Assembly (NCBI RefSeq): GCF_014654785.1
Contig: NZ_BNBD01000001.1
Coordinates: 1,054,001 to 1,118,000, forward strand
DNA length: 64,000 bases
Reading direction: 5' to 3'
Source of the DNA: Streptomyces mashuensis
GTDB lineage: Bacteria > Actinomycetota > Actinomycetes > Streptomycetales > Streptomycetaceae
Numbering within the stretch: the first letter of the stretch is position 1; each line of letters begins with the position of its first letter. Below are positions 25,364 to 33,588 of the stretch, one piece after another. The position numbers and the translations under genes were made by a program. A model generated the notes under the pieces. The model saw only the letters and a list, made by a program, of their open reading frames with translations, did no database searches and was not told the DNA's origin.

Positions 25364-26041
25364 CTACCGGCCCACCGGCTCGCGGGCGGCCCGCTGCTGC
25401 CGCGGGAGGTAGAGCACCGCGTCCAGGACCTCCTGGGTGCGCTCGACGACGTCCGAACGGTCCTCCAGGACCCAGGAGATGTGCTGGGCGCCGAAGACGG
25501 CGGACACCAGCACCCGGGCGAGCGCCTCCGGCGTCGCGCCCTCGGGCAGCAGCCCCTGCTCCAGGCCCTGCTGGAGCAGGCTCGCGATGAGGTCGGTGAA
25601 GCCGACGTAGGGCAGCGGCATGTCGACGCCGATGTACTGACGCTCGATCTGGAGCCGGGCGCCGGCCTGGGTGATGGGGTCGTCCCGGAACGAGGCGGCG
25701 GCGCGGCGCAGCAGGTCGGCCACCTTGTCGACCGGGTCCTGGTCCTTCTCCAGCGCCGGCCGCATGGTGTGGGTGAGGTACCGGTAGAACTCCTCGGCCA
25801 CGGCGAGGGCCAGCGCCTCCTTGCTGCCGAAGTGGAAGTAGACGGCTCCCTTGGTCATGCCCGCACGGTCGGCTATGTCCACGATCGTGACGTTGGGGAA
25901 GCCCCGTTCGGCGAAGGCCGCGGCGGCGGCCTTCAGGATGACGGCGCGGGTCCGGATGGCGCGCTCCTGCTTCAGCTGCGGCACTCCCTTGGCCGCCGGC
26001 GATGCGTCACGCCGTGTCTGTCGGTCGCTGTCGACCTTCAT
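25364..26041 (-). CDS. ArpA-like gamma-butyrolactone/furan receptor (TetR family) 1
   Basis: A 225-residue TetR repressor. The helix-turn-helix reads VTIVDIADRAGMTKGAVYFHFGSKEALALAVAEE across its length, and LKQERAIRTRAVILKAA is the typical opening of autoregulator receptors. About 25 extra polar residues precede it. The ATG at 26041 is favoured by GGGGAG five bases upstream over GTG 26047. It is divergent from the AfsA-type gene with a perfect ARE between them at 26104, so it probably represses both. Confidence 0.88.
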   Translation of the reverse strand: MKVDSDRQTRRDASPAAKGVPQLKQERAIRTRAVILKAAAAAFAERGFPNVTIVDIADRAGMTKGAVYFHFGSKEALALAVAEEFYRYLTHTMRPALEKDQDPVDKVADLLRRAAASFRDDPITQAGARLQIERQYIGVDMPLPYVGFTDLIASLLQQGLEQGLLPEGATPEALARVLVSAVFGAQHISWVLEDRSDVVERTQEVLDAVLYLPRQQRAAREPVGR

Positions 26042-26103
26042 GGTCACTCCCCACTTGCTCTTGCGGTGCCTCGCTGTGCACGACCTTCATCCCCGCCCCT
26101 TGT

Positions 26104-26127
26104 AATATACCTTCCGAAAGGTATATT
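26104..26127. promoter_or_regulatory. Perfect ARE operator between receptor and AfsA-type genes
   Basis: Ten-base arms AATATACCTT and AAGGTATATT flank CCGA, a perfect 24-base dyad. The ATACCT...AGGTAT core is that of autoregulatory elements bound by ArpA-like receptors, notably those of the methylenomycin furan system as I recall them. It sits in the divergent promoter region 26042-26199. Confidence 0.9.
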
Positions 26128-26199
26128 TATTGAGCGCACCCTGACTGTTCGAACGTTGGTCCGTAGCGTGACTTCTCGATTCTGGGCGGGGGAAAAGAC

Positions 26200-27297
26200 A
26201 TGTACCAGCGCTCTGCCGTACCGGTGGATGGTGTCAGCACCGAGGGCGATCCGGCAATGACGTCCACCACTCGATCCACAGGACTCTCCTTCTTACAACC
26301 CGTCTCGCGGCAGCTGGTCCACCGGGCCGCCGTGGCCGAGGTGTTCGTCACCGACGGCATCCGCGAGGACGACGGGCGCTTCCTCGTCGCGGCCCAATGG
26401 CCGCGCGACCACGCGCTCTACCACCCCGACGACCACGGCCTGGCCGATCCTCTGCTGCTCGCGGAGACGATCCGTCAGGCCGCCTTCTACCTGGCCCACG
26501 CGGAGTTCTCCGTGCCGCAGGGCCACCCCTTCGTGGCCCGCGGTCTCGACTTCGAGATCACGGACCCGGAGGCCCTGCGGGTCGGCCACGCCCCGCAACT
26601 CGTCTTCCTGGAGGCCCGCTGGGCCTGGGAGGACCTCAGACCGCCCCGCCGCTACGACTTCCGGCTGGAGCTCAGCCTGGTCGTCGACGGGCGTCCGTGC
26701 GGCCGGGGGGGCCTGCGCGGACTCGCCGTCCCGCCGCGGAGCTACGCCCTGCTGCGCCGCAGGTCCACCGACGCCGCGAGCGTGACCGCCGCCGCGGCGC
26801 GCCTGGCCGGTCCGGGCGGGCCCCGGACGATGCCGCCGCATCAGGTCGGCCGGCTGCGCTCGAAGGACTGCGTGCTGGAGGCGGGGGAGCGGCCCGGCGA
26901 GTGGCTGCTGCGGCCGCCGCTGGACCACGCGATCCTCTTCGACCACCCCACCGACCACGTCCCGTTCATGGTGATGCTGGAGGGCTTCCGGCAGCTGGGC
27001 CACCTGCGGACGCACGGCGGCTCCGCGGCGCCCGGCGGCCCGGAGGCGTACACGCTCACCTCCGTGGATGCCGAGTGCGGGGCGTTCGCCGAACTCGACG
27101 AACCGGTCCGGCTCGTGGTACGCGAGGAGACCCGGGTCGACGGCCCGGACGGCCCGGTCCGGCTCGTCCTGGACGCCCTCCAGGGGGACGCCGTGGCGTC
27201 CTCGGCCCGTACGGTGTGGAGCCCGCGGCCCGTGGCGGCGGAGGCCACCGCCGGTGCGCCGGCCGAGCCGGTGCCCCTGGGTGCCGCGCGCTCCTGA
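26200..27297 (+). CDS. AfsA-type autoregulator synthase
   Basis: A 365-residue protein with two AfsA hotdog repeats. The first contains QLVHRAAVAEVFVTDG and DPLLLAETIRQAAFYLAH; the second KDCVLEAGE, DHAILFDHPTDHVPFMVMLEGFRQ. AfsA-type enzymes condense a beta-ketoacyl thioester with dihydroxyacetone phosphate in gamma-butyrolactone or furan signal synthesis. Codon 26293-26295 is TTA, so bldA control is expected. The ATG at 26200 follows GGGGGA; ATG 26257 is an alternative. Two receptor genes and ARE sites flank it. Confidence 0.92.
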   Translation: MYQRSAVPVDGVSTEGDPAMTSTTRSTGLSFLQPVSRQLVHRAAVAEVFVTDGIREDDGRFLVAAQWPRDHALYHPDDHGLADPLLLAETIRQAAFYLAHAEFSVPQGHPFVARGLDFEITDPEALRVGHAPQLVFLEARWAWEDLRPPRRYDFRLELSLVVDGRPCGRGGLRGLAVPPRSYALLRRRSTDAASVTAAAARLAGPGGPRTMPPHQVGRLRSKDCVLEAGERPGEWLLRPPLDHAILFDHPTDHVPFMVMLEGFRQLGHLRTHGGSAAPGGPEAYTLTSVDAECGAFAELDEPVRLVVREETRVDGPDGPVRLVLDALQGDAVASSARTVWSPRPVAAEATAGAPAEPVPLGAARS

Positions 27298-27304
27298 CGC
27301 TCGA

Positions 27305-27913
27305 TCAGGCGCCCGGCCCGTCCTGGGCGCCGTGGTCCAGCAGTGCGGAGCTGAGCACGTCCCACATGGCGTGCACTCTGCTGCCCAGCCCTTCCTGCCC
27401 GCAGGCCGTCGTCGTGTAGTGCGTGCCGAACAGCACGGCCACCACGAGATCGGCGACGGTCTCCGGCGGCAGGGACGGGTGGAGCCGGCCCGCGTCCTGT
27501 ATCTCGCGCAGCAGGGCGCGGGTGTCGCGCTGGATCCCGTCCAGCACCGGGGGCGGGCAGCCGTCGGGGCGCGGCATCTCGGCCGTCAGCCGCAGGGCCG
27601 CGCGCACCCGGACGTCCTTCTCGAACAGGTCGGCCAGCGAACGGACCAGTGAGCCGAGCCGGTCCACCGGTGGTGCGCCCGACTGGCGGGCATGGCACAG
27701 GAGGTCGTCGGTCACCGTCTCGAAGTGGTGCTCCAGCACCCCGGCGAGCTCCTCCTTCGAGGAGAAGTGGCCGTAGACGGCGCCCTTGGTCAGGCCCGTG
27801 CGGTCGGCCACGTGCTGCAGGTTGGTCCTGGCGTAGCCCTTGAGGGCGAACTCGCTCGCCGCGGCGTCCAGGACCCGGTCGTACGTACGCAGGGCCCGCG
27901 CTTGTTTGGGCAA
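27305..27913 (-). CDS. ArpA-like receptor (TetR family) 2
   Basis: A 202-residue TetR repressor. The TTG at 27913 is chosen: GGGAGGG lies four bases upstream and the protein then begins with LPKQARALRTYDRVLDAA (initiator read as Met), matching the usual start of receptors of this class. A longer reading from ATG 27973 would place the ARE-like site at 27972 in the coding region. The helix-turn-helix is LQHVADRTGLTKGAVYGHF. It could be the true receptor, or a pseudo-receptor that answers to the final product. It ends 7 bases from the AfsA-type gene stop. Confidence 0.87.
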   Translation of the reverse strand: MPKQARALRTYDRVLDAAASEFALKGYARTNLQHVADRTGLTKGAVYGHFSSKEELAGVLEHHFETVTDDLLCHARQSGAPPVDRLGSLVRSLADLFEKDVRVRAALRLTAEMPRPDGCPPPVLDGIQRDTRALLREIQDAGRLHPSLPPETVADLVVAVLFGTHYTTTACGQEGLGSRVHAMWDVLSSALLDHGAQDGPGA

Positions 27914-27971
27914 GACGCCCTCCCGGAAGAGAGATCGGACTGGTGGTCGGCAAGCAGTCCACCGATAGAAC

Positions 27972-27989
27972 ATACCTGCATGAAGGAAT
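27972..27989. promoter_or_regulatory. ARE-like operator upstream of receptor 2
   Basis: ATACCTGCATGAAGGAAT matches 13 of 18 core positions of the perfect ARE at 26104-26127. It lies between the divergent receptor 2 gene (start 27913) and the flavoenzyme gene (start 28018), about 60 bases upstream of the former and 30 of the latter. Confidence 0.6.
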
Positions 27990-28017
27990 TATAGTTCCCC
28001 GCCGAGGAGTTCACTAC

Positions 28018-29187
28018 ATGTTCCAGGCCCCTCACATGCCGCGTAACACCGAGGTCGAGACCCATGCACCGGTCACCTTTCCGCAGATCGCCGCCCTCTC
28101 GGCGGCGGCCGACGCGGTGGCCGCCGAGGAACGCCGCCGGCTGCACCCCGCCACCGCGCAGGCGCTGACCGAGGCCGGCTTCTGCCGCTACTTCGTGCCC
28201 CGCCGCTGGGGCGGCTCCGAGGGCGGCTTCCCCGAACTCGTCGCCGCAGTGACGGCGGTGGCCGTCGCCGACGCCTCCGCCGCGTGGTGCGGCGCCCTGT
28301 GGGCGACCCACAGCCGCTTCGCCGCCTACCTGCCCGAGCGCGGCCAGCACGACCTGTGGTCCCGGAGTCCCGACGTCCGTATCGCCGCCGCCGTCAACCC
28401 CGCCGGCACCGCCGCACCGCGCGGCGACGGCTGGGTGCTGAGCGGCGAGTGGCAGTGCGTCAGCGGCGCCCACTTCGCCGAGTGGGCCCTGCTCGCCGTG
28501 ACCCTGCCCACGCCCGAGGGCCCCGCGCCCTGGCTGTGCGCGGTGCCCGCGGCCGACTTCGCCGTCCGCGACTCCTGGGACAGCACCGGGCTGCGCGGCA
28601 CGGGCAGCCACACCGTCGTCGTGGAACACGCCGTCGTCCCCGCCCACCGTGCCTTCCCCCTCGCCGAGTTGTTACGCGGGGCCGGCGGACCGGGCCGGTC
28701 GCGCTGCCACAGCGTGCCGGCGCTCCTGGTCAGCGGGCCCGTCTTCTGCGCCACCGCCCTGGGCGCCGCCCGGCACGCCCTGGAGGTGTGGGCGGCGTGG
28801 GCCGCCGCCCGCGGCCGCAGCGGCCGGGACCCGGGAGGGCTGCACCGCACGCTCACCCGCTCCGCCGGCGACATCGAGGCGGCCCAGCTGCTGCTCCAGT
28901 CGGCCGCCGTGCGCGCGGAGACCGGCGTCGTCACCGAGCGGACCGTGGCGAGCAACCAGCGCGACGCGGCGGCCGCCGCCCACCTGCTCGTCAAGGGGGT
29001 CGAACGGCTCTTCCGCGCCGCGGGCGTGCACGCCTGCGGCGACAGCGAGCTCCAGCGCTGCTGGCGCGACGTGCACACGGTCGCGGCCCACCGGGCGCTC
29101 AACGCCGACGCGGCGGCCGCCGCGTACGCGAGCGCCGTCCTCGCCGAGGCGGACGCGGCCCGGGAGGTGTCCCTTGCCGGTGCGTGA
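28018..29187 (+). CDS. Acyl-CoA dehydrogenase-like flavoenzyme of the signalling module
   Basis: A 389-residue protein of the acyl-CoA dehydrogenase/HsaA-type monooxygenase group: FCRYFVPRRWGGSEGGFPEL, SGEWQCVSGAHFAEW, STGLRGTGSHTVVVE and a C-terminal helical domain ending AHRALNADAAA. GAGGAG stands before ATG 28018. Codon 28672-28674 is TTA. It is divergent from receptor 2 behind an ARE-like site, and its stop overlaps the HAD gene start. A role in oxidising the autoregulator precursor is likely; it is distinct from the N-hydroxylase candidate at 8328. Confidence 0.82.
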   Translation: MFQAPHMPRNTEVETHAPVTFPQIAALSAAADAVAAEERRRLHPATAQALTEAGFCRYFVPRRWGGSEGGFPELVAAVTAVAVADASAAWCGALWATHSRFAAYLPERGQHDLWSRSPDVRIAAAVNPAGTAAPRGDGWVLSGEWQCVSGAHFAEWALLAVTLPTPEGPAPWLCAVPAADFAVRDSWDSTGLRGTGSHTVVVEHAVVPAHRAFPLAELLRGAGGPGRSRCHSVPALLVSGPVFCATALGAARHALEVWAAWAAARGRSGRDPGGLHRTLTRSAGDIEAAQLLLQSAAVRAETGVVTERTVASNQRDAAAAAHLLVKGVERLFRAAGVHACGDSELQRCWRDVHTVAAHRALNADAAAAAYASAVLAEADAAREVSLAGA

Positions 29188-29965
29188 CCACCTGGTGTTC
29201 TGCGACGTCGACGAGACGCTCATCACCTGCAAGGGGCTCGTGGAGTTCCTGCACTACTACCTCCGCGAGCGGTACGGGCCCGCCGGTGCGGACCGCGCCC
29301 TCGCGCTGGACGCCGAGATGCGCGCCCGGGCCGCGGCCGGCGAGCCGCGCGACGCGCTCAACCGCTCCTTCTGCCGCGTCTGGCGGCGCGAGCCCGCCGC
29401 GGAGGTGGGCCGGCTGGCCCGGCGCTGGTACGACGAACGGGTCGCCCGCGGCGGCTTCTTCGTGGAGTCCACGCGCGAACGGCTGCTGCGGCACCGGGCC
29501 GACGGAGCCGTGATCGCCCTGGTGTCCGGCTCGCTCCCCGAACTGCTGGCCCCCGTCGCCGAGGCCGTCGGCGCCCGGCACGTCCTGGCCACCCGGCTGG
29601 AGCGGTGCGGGCCGGTCTTCACCGGGGAGCTGCGGGGCCGGCCGGTCATCGGCGAGGGCAAGCGCGCCGCCGTGCGCACGCTGCTGGCCGCCTACCCGCA
29701 CGTCGACCCCGCCGACTGCTTCGCGTACGGCGATCACGTCTCCGACCTGCCGATGCTGACCGAGGTCGGCCGGCCCGTCGCCGTCGGCGACTGCCCCGAG
29801 CTGCGCGAAGCGCTCGCGCGGTGGGAGGACGAGACGGCGAACGCCCGCAGGTCCTCGGCCAGCCGCCCCGCGTGCGTGGCGAACAGCGCGTGCGCGGCGC
29901 CCTCGTACCGTACGAACCTCGCGTCCGGCAGCAGCGCCGAGGTGGCCGTCGCGCACAGCGCGTAG
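29180..29965 (+). CDS. HAD-IB family phosphatase
   Basis: A haloacid dehalogenase-superfamily hydrolase with motif I FCDVDETLI near residue 6, motif II serine in VSGSLPELL and motif III YGDHVSDLPML, as in SerB-like phosphatases. Autoregulator pathways need a phosphatase to remove the DHAP-derived phosphate, and MmfP in the methylenomycin furan system is a HAD phosphatase; that role fits here. Start GTG 29180 (or TTG 29174) overlaps the preceding stop. The family-like part ends near 29830; the remaining 45 residues read through the antisense of the convergent hydrolase gene. Confidence 0.85.
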   Translation: MRDHLVFCDVDETLITCKGLVEFLHYYLRERYGPAGADRALALDAEMRARAAAGEPRDALNRSFCRVWRREPAAEVGRLARRWYDERVARGGFFVESTRERLLRHRADGAVIALVSGSLPELLAPVAEAVGARHVLATRLERCGPVFTGELRGRPVIGEGKRAAVRTLLAAYPHVDPADCFAYGDHVSDLPMLTEVGRPVAVGDCPELREALARWEDETANARRSSASRPACVANSACAAPSYRTNLASGSSAEVAVAHSA

Positions 29966-30657
29966 GGCGCGCCCTGGTCCGCGTCGCCGTGCACGATCAG
30001 GGTGGGCACGTCCACCGCGGCGACCTCGGCCCGCTGGTCGGTGCGGAAGAGCGTGCGGTAGATCTCCAGGGCGGCCCTCGGCGAGCAGTCGAGGGCCAGG
30101 CCCGTGATCCACTGCCGCAGGGCGGGGGAGAGTGCCGCCCCCGCCGCGTCCGGCCCCTCGCCGAAGAAGCAGCCGGCCTGGTCCGCCACGAACGCGGGCC
30201 GGTCGCCGGCCATCGTGGCCAGCGCCTCCTCGAACCCGGCGGGCTCCAGCCCGCCGGGGTTGTCGTGCGTGCGCATCATCAGCGGCGTGGTGGAGGCGAC
30301 GAGCGCGAGCGCGCCGACCCGGCCGGTGCCGTGCCGGGCCAGGTACCGCACGGCCTCGCCGCCGCCGCAGGCGTAGCCGACCAGCACGGCGTCGCGCAGG
30401 TCGAGGTGGTCGAGGAGCGCGGCCAGGTCGTCGGCGAGCGTGTCGTAGTCGTAGCCGTGCCAGGGCCAGTCGGAGCGGCCGGTGCCGCGCCGGTCGTAGG
30501 TGATGCAGCGCAGGCCGCGGGCGGCGAGGTGGGGGGCCTGGAACTCCCACATGCGGGAGTTGAGCATGGCGGCGTTGAGGAGGACCACGGGGCGGCCGGT
30601 GCCCCAGTCGTTGTAGAAGAGCCGGGTGCCGTCGTGAGGCAAGGTGATCATGGGCAT
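29734..30657 (-). CDS. Alpha/beta hydrolase lacking the nucleophilic serine
   Basis: A 307-residue alpha/beta-hydrolase resembling non-heme chloroperoxidase/esterase types: GRPVVLLNAAMLNSRMWE, YDRRGTGRSDWP, LVGYACGGGEAVRYL, DVPTLIVHGDADQGAP and EGAAHALFATHAGRL. The nucleophile elbow, normally GxSxGG, reads GYACGG with Ala96, so conventional hydrolase chemistry should fail unless Cys97 substitutes. The recognisable fold ends around 29832 and about 33 further residues overlap the HAD gene in antisense. ATG 30657 follows GGAG. Role unknown. Confidence 0.8.
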   Translation of the reverse strand: MPMITLPHDGTRLFYNDWGTGRPVVLLNAAMLNSRMWEFQAPHLAARGLRCITYDRRGTGRSDWPWHGYDYDTLADDLAALLDHLDLRDAVLVGYACGGGEAVRYLARHGTGRVGALALVASTTPLMMRTHDNPGGLEPAGFEEALATMAGDRPAFVADQAGCFFGEGPDAAGAALSPALRQWITGLALDCSPRAALEIYRTLFRTDQRAEVAAVDVPTLIVHGDADQGAPYALCATATSALLPDARFVRYEGAAHALFATHAGRLAEDLRAFAVSSSHRASASRSSGQSPTATGRPTSVSIGRSET

Positions 30658-30698
30658 GACAAGCTCCGGCGGGGAGGGAACGGGTGCGGGTACGGGAG

Positions 30699-30734
30699 CG
30701 GGGGTCCCGGCCGGACCGTCGGCCGGGACCCCCG
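30699..30734. terminator. Terminator after the exporter gene
   Basis: Fifteen-base perfect arms (30699-30713 and 30720-30734, CGGGGGTCCCGGCCG and its complement) flank GACCGT, downstream of the leftward exporter gene. Confidence 0.8.
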
Positions 30735-30753
30735 CGTTCCGGGGCCGCGGCGC

Positions 30754-32211
30754 TCAGGCCGCGGCGCGGCGCCGCAGCAGCTGCATCAGCGCGGCGGCCG
30801 TCACACAGAACACGGCCAGGGGGATCAGCGCCACGTCGAAGGCGTGCGGGTAGTCGGCGGGCCGGGCGGCCGCACCCAGGACGGGGAAGAAGACCGTGCC
30901 CGCGACCGACACGCCGATGGCCGCGCCGCCCTCCTGGGCGGTGTTGAGCGCGCCCGACGCCGAGGCCGCGTGCTCGGGGTCGACCCCGGACAGCACCACG
31001 TTCGTCAGCGGCCCCGTCGTCATGCCCATCCCCGCACCGGCCACCACCAGCGAGGGCACCAGCCACAGCACCGACGCGGACAGGCCCGACACGGCGACCG
31101 TCAGCCCGACGAGGCCGTACCCCACCGCCAGCGTGAGCGTGCCGACCGTCGGCAGCTGCTGCCCGAGGCGGGCACCGAGCTTCGGGGAGAGCAGCACGGA
31201 GCTGCCGAAGAACCCGGCGCCCAGGGCGAAGAACAGCAGGCCCGACTGGAGCGGGGACAGGCCCCGGCCCTGCTGGAGGTAGAGCGCCAGCAGGTAGAAG
31301 AAGGAGCCCATCGCCAGGAAGTACGCCAGTGTGGCGGACAGGCCCACCGAGAAGCTGCGCACCCGGAACAGCGAGAGGTCGATCAGCGGGCTGCGCCCCT
31401 GCCGGCCGCGCCGCGCGAAGTGCGCCACGGCCAGGGCGAACAGCACCGCGCCGGAGCCCAGGGCGGCCCAGCTCCACGCCGGCCAGCCGTCCTCGCGGCC
31501 CTGCACCAGCGCGTAGACGACGAGCACCAGCGCGGCGGTGGTCAGCAGCGCGCCCAGCAGGTCCAGCCGCGCCCCCTCGGCGCCCCGCGACTCCGGGACC
31601 GTACGGGCCGCACAGGCCAGCGCCACCGCACCGATGGGCACGTTGATGAGGAAGATCGACCGCCAGTCGAGGCCCGCGACGTCGGCCGTGATGAGCACGC
31701 CACCGATGACCTGGCCGAACACGGCCGCCTGACCGACCACCAGGCCGTAGACGGTGAACGCCTTGGCCCGGCTGGGCCCGGTGTACACCGACCCGATGAT
31801 GCCCAGCACCTGCGGGACCATCAGCGCGGCGGACGCGCCCTGCGCGATCCGCAGCGCGATCAGGGCCTCGGCGGACGGCGCGAGCCCGCAGCCGGCCGAG
31901 GCCAGCGTGAACAGCGCGAGGCCGAGCATGAACATGCGCCGGCGGCCGTAGAGGTCACCGATCTTGCCGCCGGTGATCATGCCGGCGGTGAAGGCCACGC
32001 CGTAGCCGACGATGACCATCTGGCCCTGTGCCGCGGTGGCGCCCAGGTCCTCCTGGATGGAGGGGACGGCCACGTTGGAGATGAAGTAGTCGAGGACGGT
32101 GATGAAGGTGCCGGTCATCACCACGGCCAGGGCGCCCCACGAGGGGCCCCGGTTCGTCGCCGCGGGCTCCGCCGCGACGGCGGTGGCGGGCGTACGCGTG
32201 TCAGTGCTCAT
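30754..32211 (-). CDS. DHA2-family MFS drug exporter (14 TM)
   Basis: A 485-residue EmrB/QacA-type proton antiporter. TM1 carries VMTGTFITVLDYFISNVAVPSI in two blocks, motif A is GGKIGDLYGRRRMF, and the alternation of hydrophobic segments gives about fourteen helices. It probably exports a small hydrophobic or cationic molecule across the cytoplasmic membrane. Position between an inactive-looking hydrolase and a P450, with TetR genes upstream, suits export of, or resistance to, the cluster product, but no sequence feature proves membership. Confidence 0.9.
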   Translation of the reverse strand: MSTDTRTPATAVAAEPAATNRGPSWGALAVVMTGTFITVLDYFISNVAVPSIQEDLGATAAQGQMVIVGYGVAFTAGMITGGKIGDLYGRRRMFMLGLALFTLASAGCGLAPSAEALIALRIAQGASAALMVPQVLGIIGSVYTGPSRAKAFTVYGLVVGQAAVFGQVIGGVLITADVAGLDWRSIFLINVPIGAVALACAARTVPESRGAEGARLDLLGALLTTAALVLVVYALVQGREDGWPAWSWAALGSGAVLFALAVAHFARRGRQGRSPLIDLSLFRVRSFSVGLSATLAYFLAMGSFFYLLALYLQQGRGLSPLQSGLLFFALGAGFFGSSVLLSPKLGARLGQQLPTVGTLTLAVGYGLVGLTVAVSGLSASVLWLVPSLVVAGAGMGMTTGPLTNVVLSGVDPEHAASASGALNTAQEGGAAIGVSVAGTVFFPVLGAAARPADYPHAFDVALIPLAVFCVTAAALMQLLRRRAAA

Positions 32212-32268
32212 CCGCTGGTCTCCTGCTGAGGGAGCTGAGAGGGGGGAGGGGAGAAAGGGCGGAACCGG

Positions 32269-33480
32269 TCACCAGGCGACCGGCAGGTGGGTGACGCCGT
32301 GGAAGACCGTGCCGATCCGGAACAGGCTGTTGGGGTCGTCGGTGTCCAGGCGCAGCGTGGGGAAGCGGCCGAACAGACCGCGCAGGGCGAGGTCCATCTC
32401 CAGCCGGGCCAGCGGGGCGCCCTGGCAGAAGTGCGGCCCGTTGCCCCACTGGAGGTGCTTGCTGGTGTCGCGGTCGACGTCGATGCGGTCCGGGTCGGGG
32501 AAGACGGACGGGTCGTGGTTGGCGGCGGGGATGGAGATGACCACGGCGTCGCCGACGCGCATCGTGACGCCGCCCAGCTCCAGTTCCTCCGTCACCAGGC
32601 GCACGATGGCGTCCTGCGAGATCGACCAGTAGCGCATCGACTCCTCGATGTACTGCGGGACGAGCGCGCCGTCCCCGGCGAGCACCTTCGCGCGCAGCGC
32701 GTCGTCCTTCAGCAGGGAGAGGATGTTGAGGGCGATCTGGTTGGTGGTGGTCTCGTGGCCCGCCACCAGCACCAGGCGGGCGATGCCCACGAGTTCGTCC
32801 AGGCCGATGTGGCCCGTGGCCATGTGGTCGTGGGCCAGCCGGCTCATCAGGTCGTCCTGCGGCTCGGTCAGCTTGCGCGTGGCGAGCTCGCCCAGGTAGG
32901 CCGTCATCTCCGTGTACGCGGCGTACGACCGCTCCGGGTCGCCCTGGGCGATGGTGACCTGCGTCTTCTCGATGAACCAGGGCGAGTCCTCGTCGGGCAC
33001 GCCCAGCAGCCGCGCGATGACGAGGGTGGGCAGCTTCCGGGAGAACGTGTCGTGCAGGTCGGCCCGGCGGCCGTCGTGCGCGGCCAGGTCGTCGAGCAGG
33101 TCGTCGACGAGCCGCTGCACGGCCGGGCGGAGCGCCCGGACGCGGCGCGCCGTGAACTCGGTGGCGATCATGCCGCGGAGCCGGCCGTGCTCGGGGTCGT
33201 CCATCCGCAGGAACGAGCTGGGGCGTTCGCCCGGCGGCAGCTGGATGCGCACCGGCGCGTCCGGCAGCAGCTCGTCGGCGCTCAGCCGCGGGTCCTTCAG
33301 GGCCTGCTTGACGTCGGCGTGCTTGGTCACCAGCCACGCCCTGCGCGACTCCGCGGCACCGGCCGGGAGGCGCACCGCACACGGCGGGGCCTCTCTCAGT
33401 TCGGCCAGGACCGAGGCCGGGCAGCCCGAGACCGTCCGCGGGAACGGCCAGTCCAGGACGGTCCGTTCGGCTGCGAGCAT
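32269..33480 (-). CDS. Cytochrome P450
   Basis: A 403-residue bacterial P450. I-helix oxygen-binding motif AGHETTTNQ, K-helix EESMR, and heme loop LQWGNGPHFCQGAPLARLE with the cysteine ligand, where Trp replaces the usual Phe at the first position. Substrate-facing regions give no clear prediction. ATG 33480 is preferred to GTG 33483 because AGGGAG is then about 8 bases away. P450s act in some autoregulator pathways (avenolide) and as tailoring enzymes; either use fits the location. Confidence 0.92.
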   Translation of the reverse strand: MLAAERTVLDWPFPRTVSGCPASVLAELREAPPCAVRLPAGAAESRRAWLVTKHADVKQALKDPRLSADELLPDAPVRIQLPPGERPSSFLRMDDPEHGRLRGMIATEFTARRVRALRPAVQRLVDDLLDDLAAHDGRRADLHDTFSRKLPTLVIARLLGVPDEDSPWFIEKTQVTIAQGDPERSYAAYTEMTAYLGELATRKLTEPQDDLMSRLAHDHMATGHIGLDELVGIARLVLVAGHETTTNQIALNILSLLKDDALRAKVLAGDGALVPQYIEESMRYWSISQDAIVRLVTEELELGGVTMRVGDAVVISIPAANHDPSVFPDPDRIDVDRDTSKHLQWGNGPHFCQGAPLARLEMDLALRGLFGRFPTLRLDTDDPNSLFRIGTVFHGVTHLPVAW

Positions 33481-33588
33481 CACTTGTCTCCCTCACGAGA
33501 AAGCCGTTGTGATGCCCGAGTGTGGGAGATCGTACTGACGGCCCGCTGACACGCGGCGGCGGCCGGCCCGGCCGGTCCTTTTCAGGCG

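Noticed and set aside
27914..27973. ATG 27973 as the start of receptor 2
   Set aside because: It would put the ARE-like site over the start codon and add residues unlike receptor N-termini; TTG 27913 has GGGAGGG upstream and the expected start sequence.
30754..33480. Exporter and P450 as certain members of the azoxy cluster
   Set aside because: They lie beyond the signalling module and the HAD/hydrolase fusion point, and no SARP box or ARE was seen before them; membership is left open.
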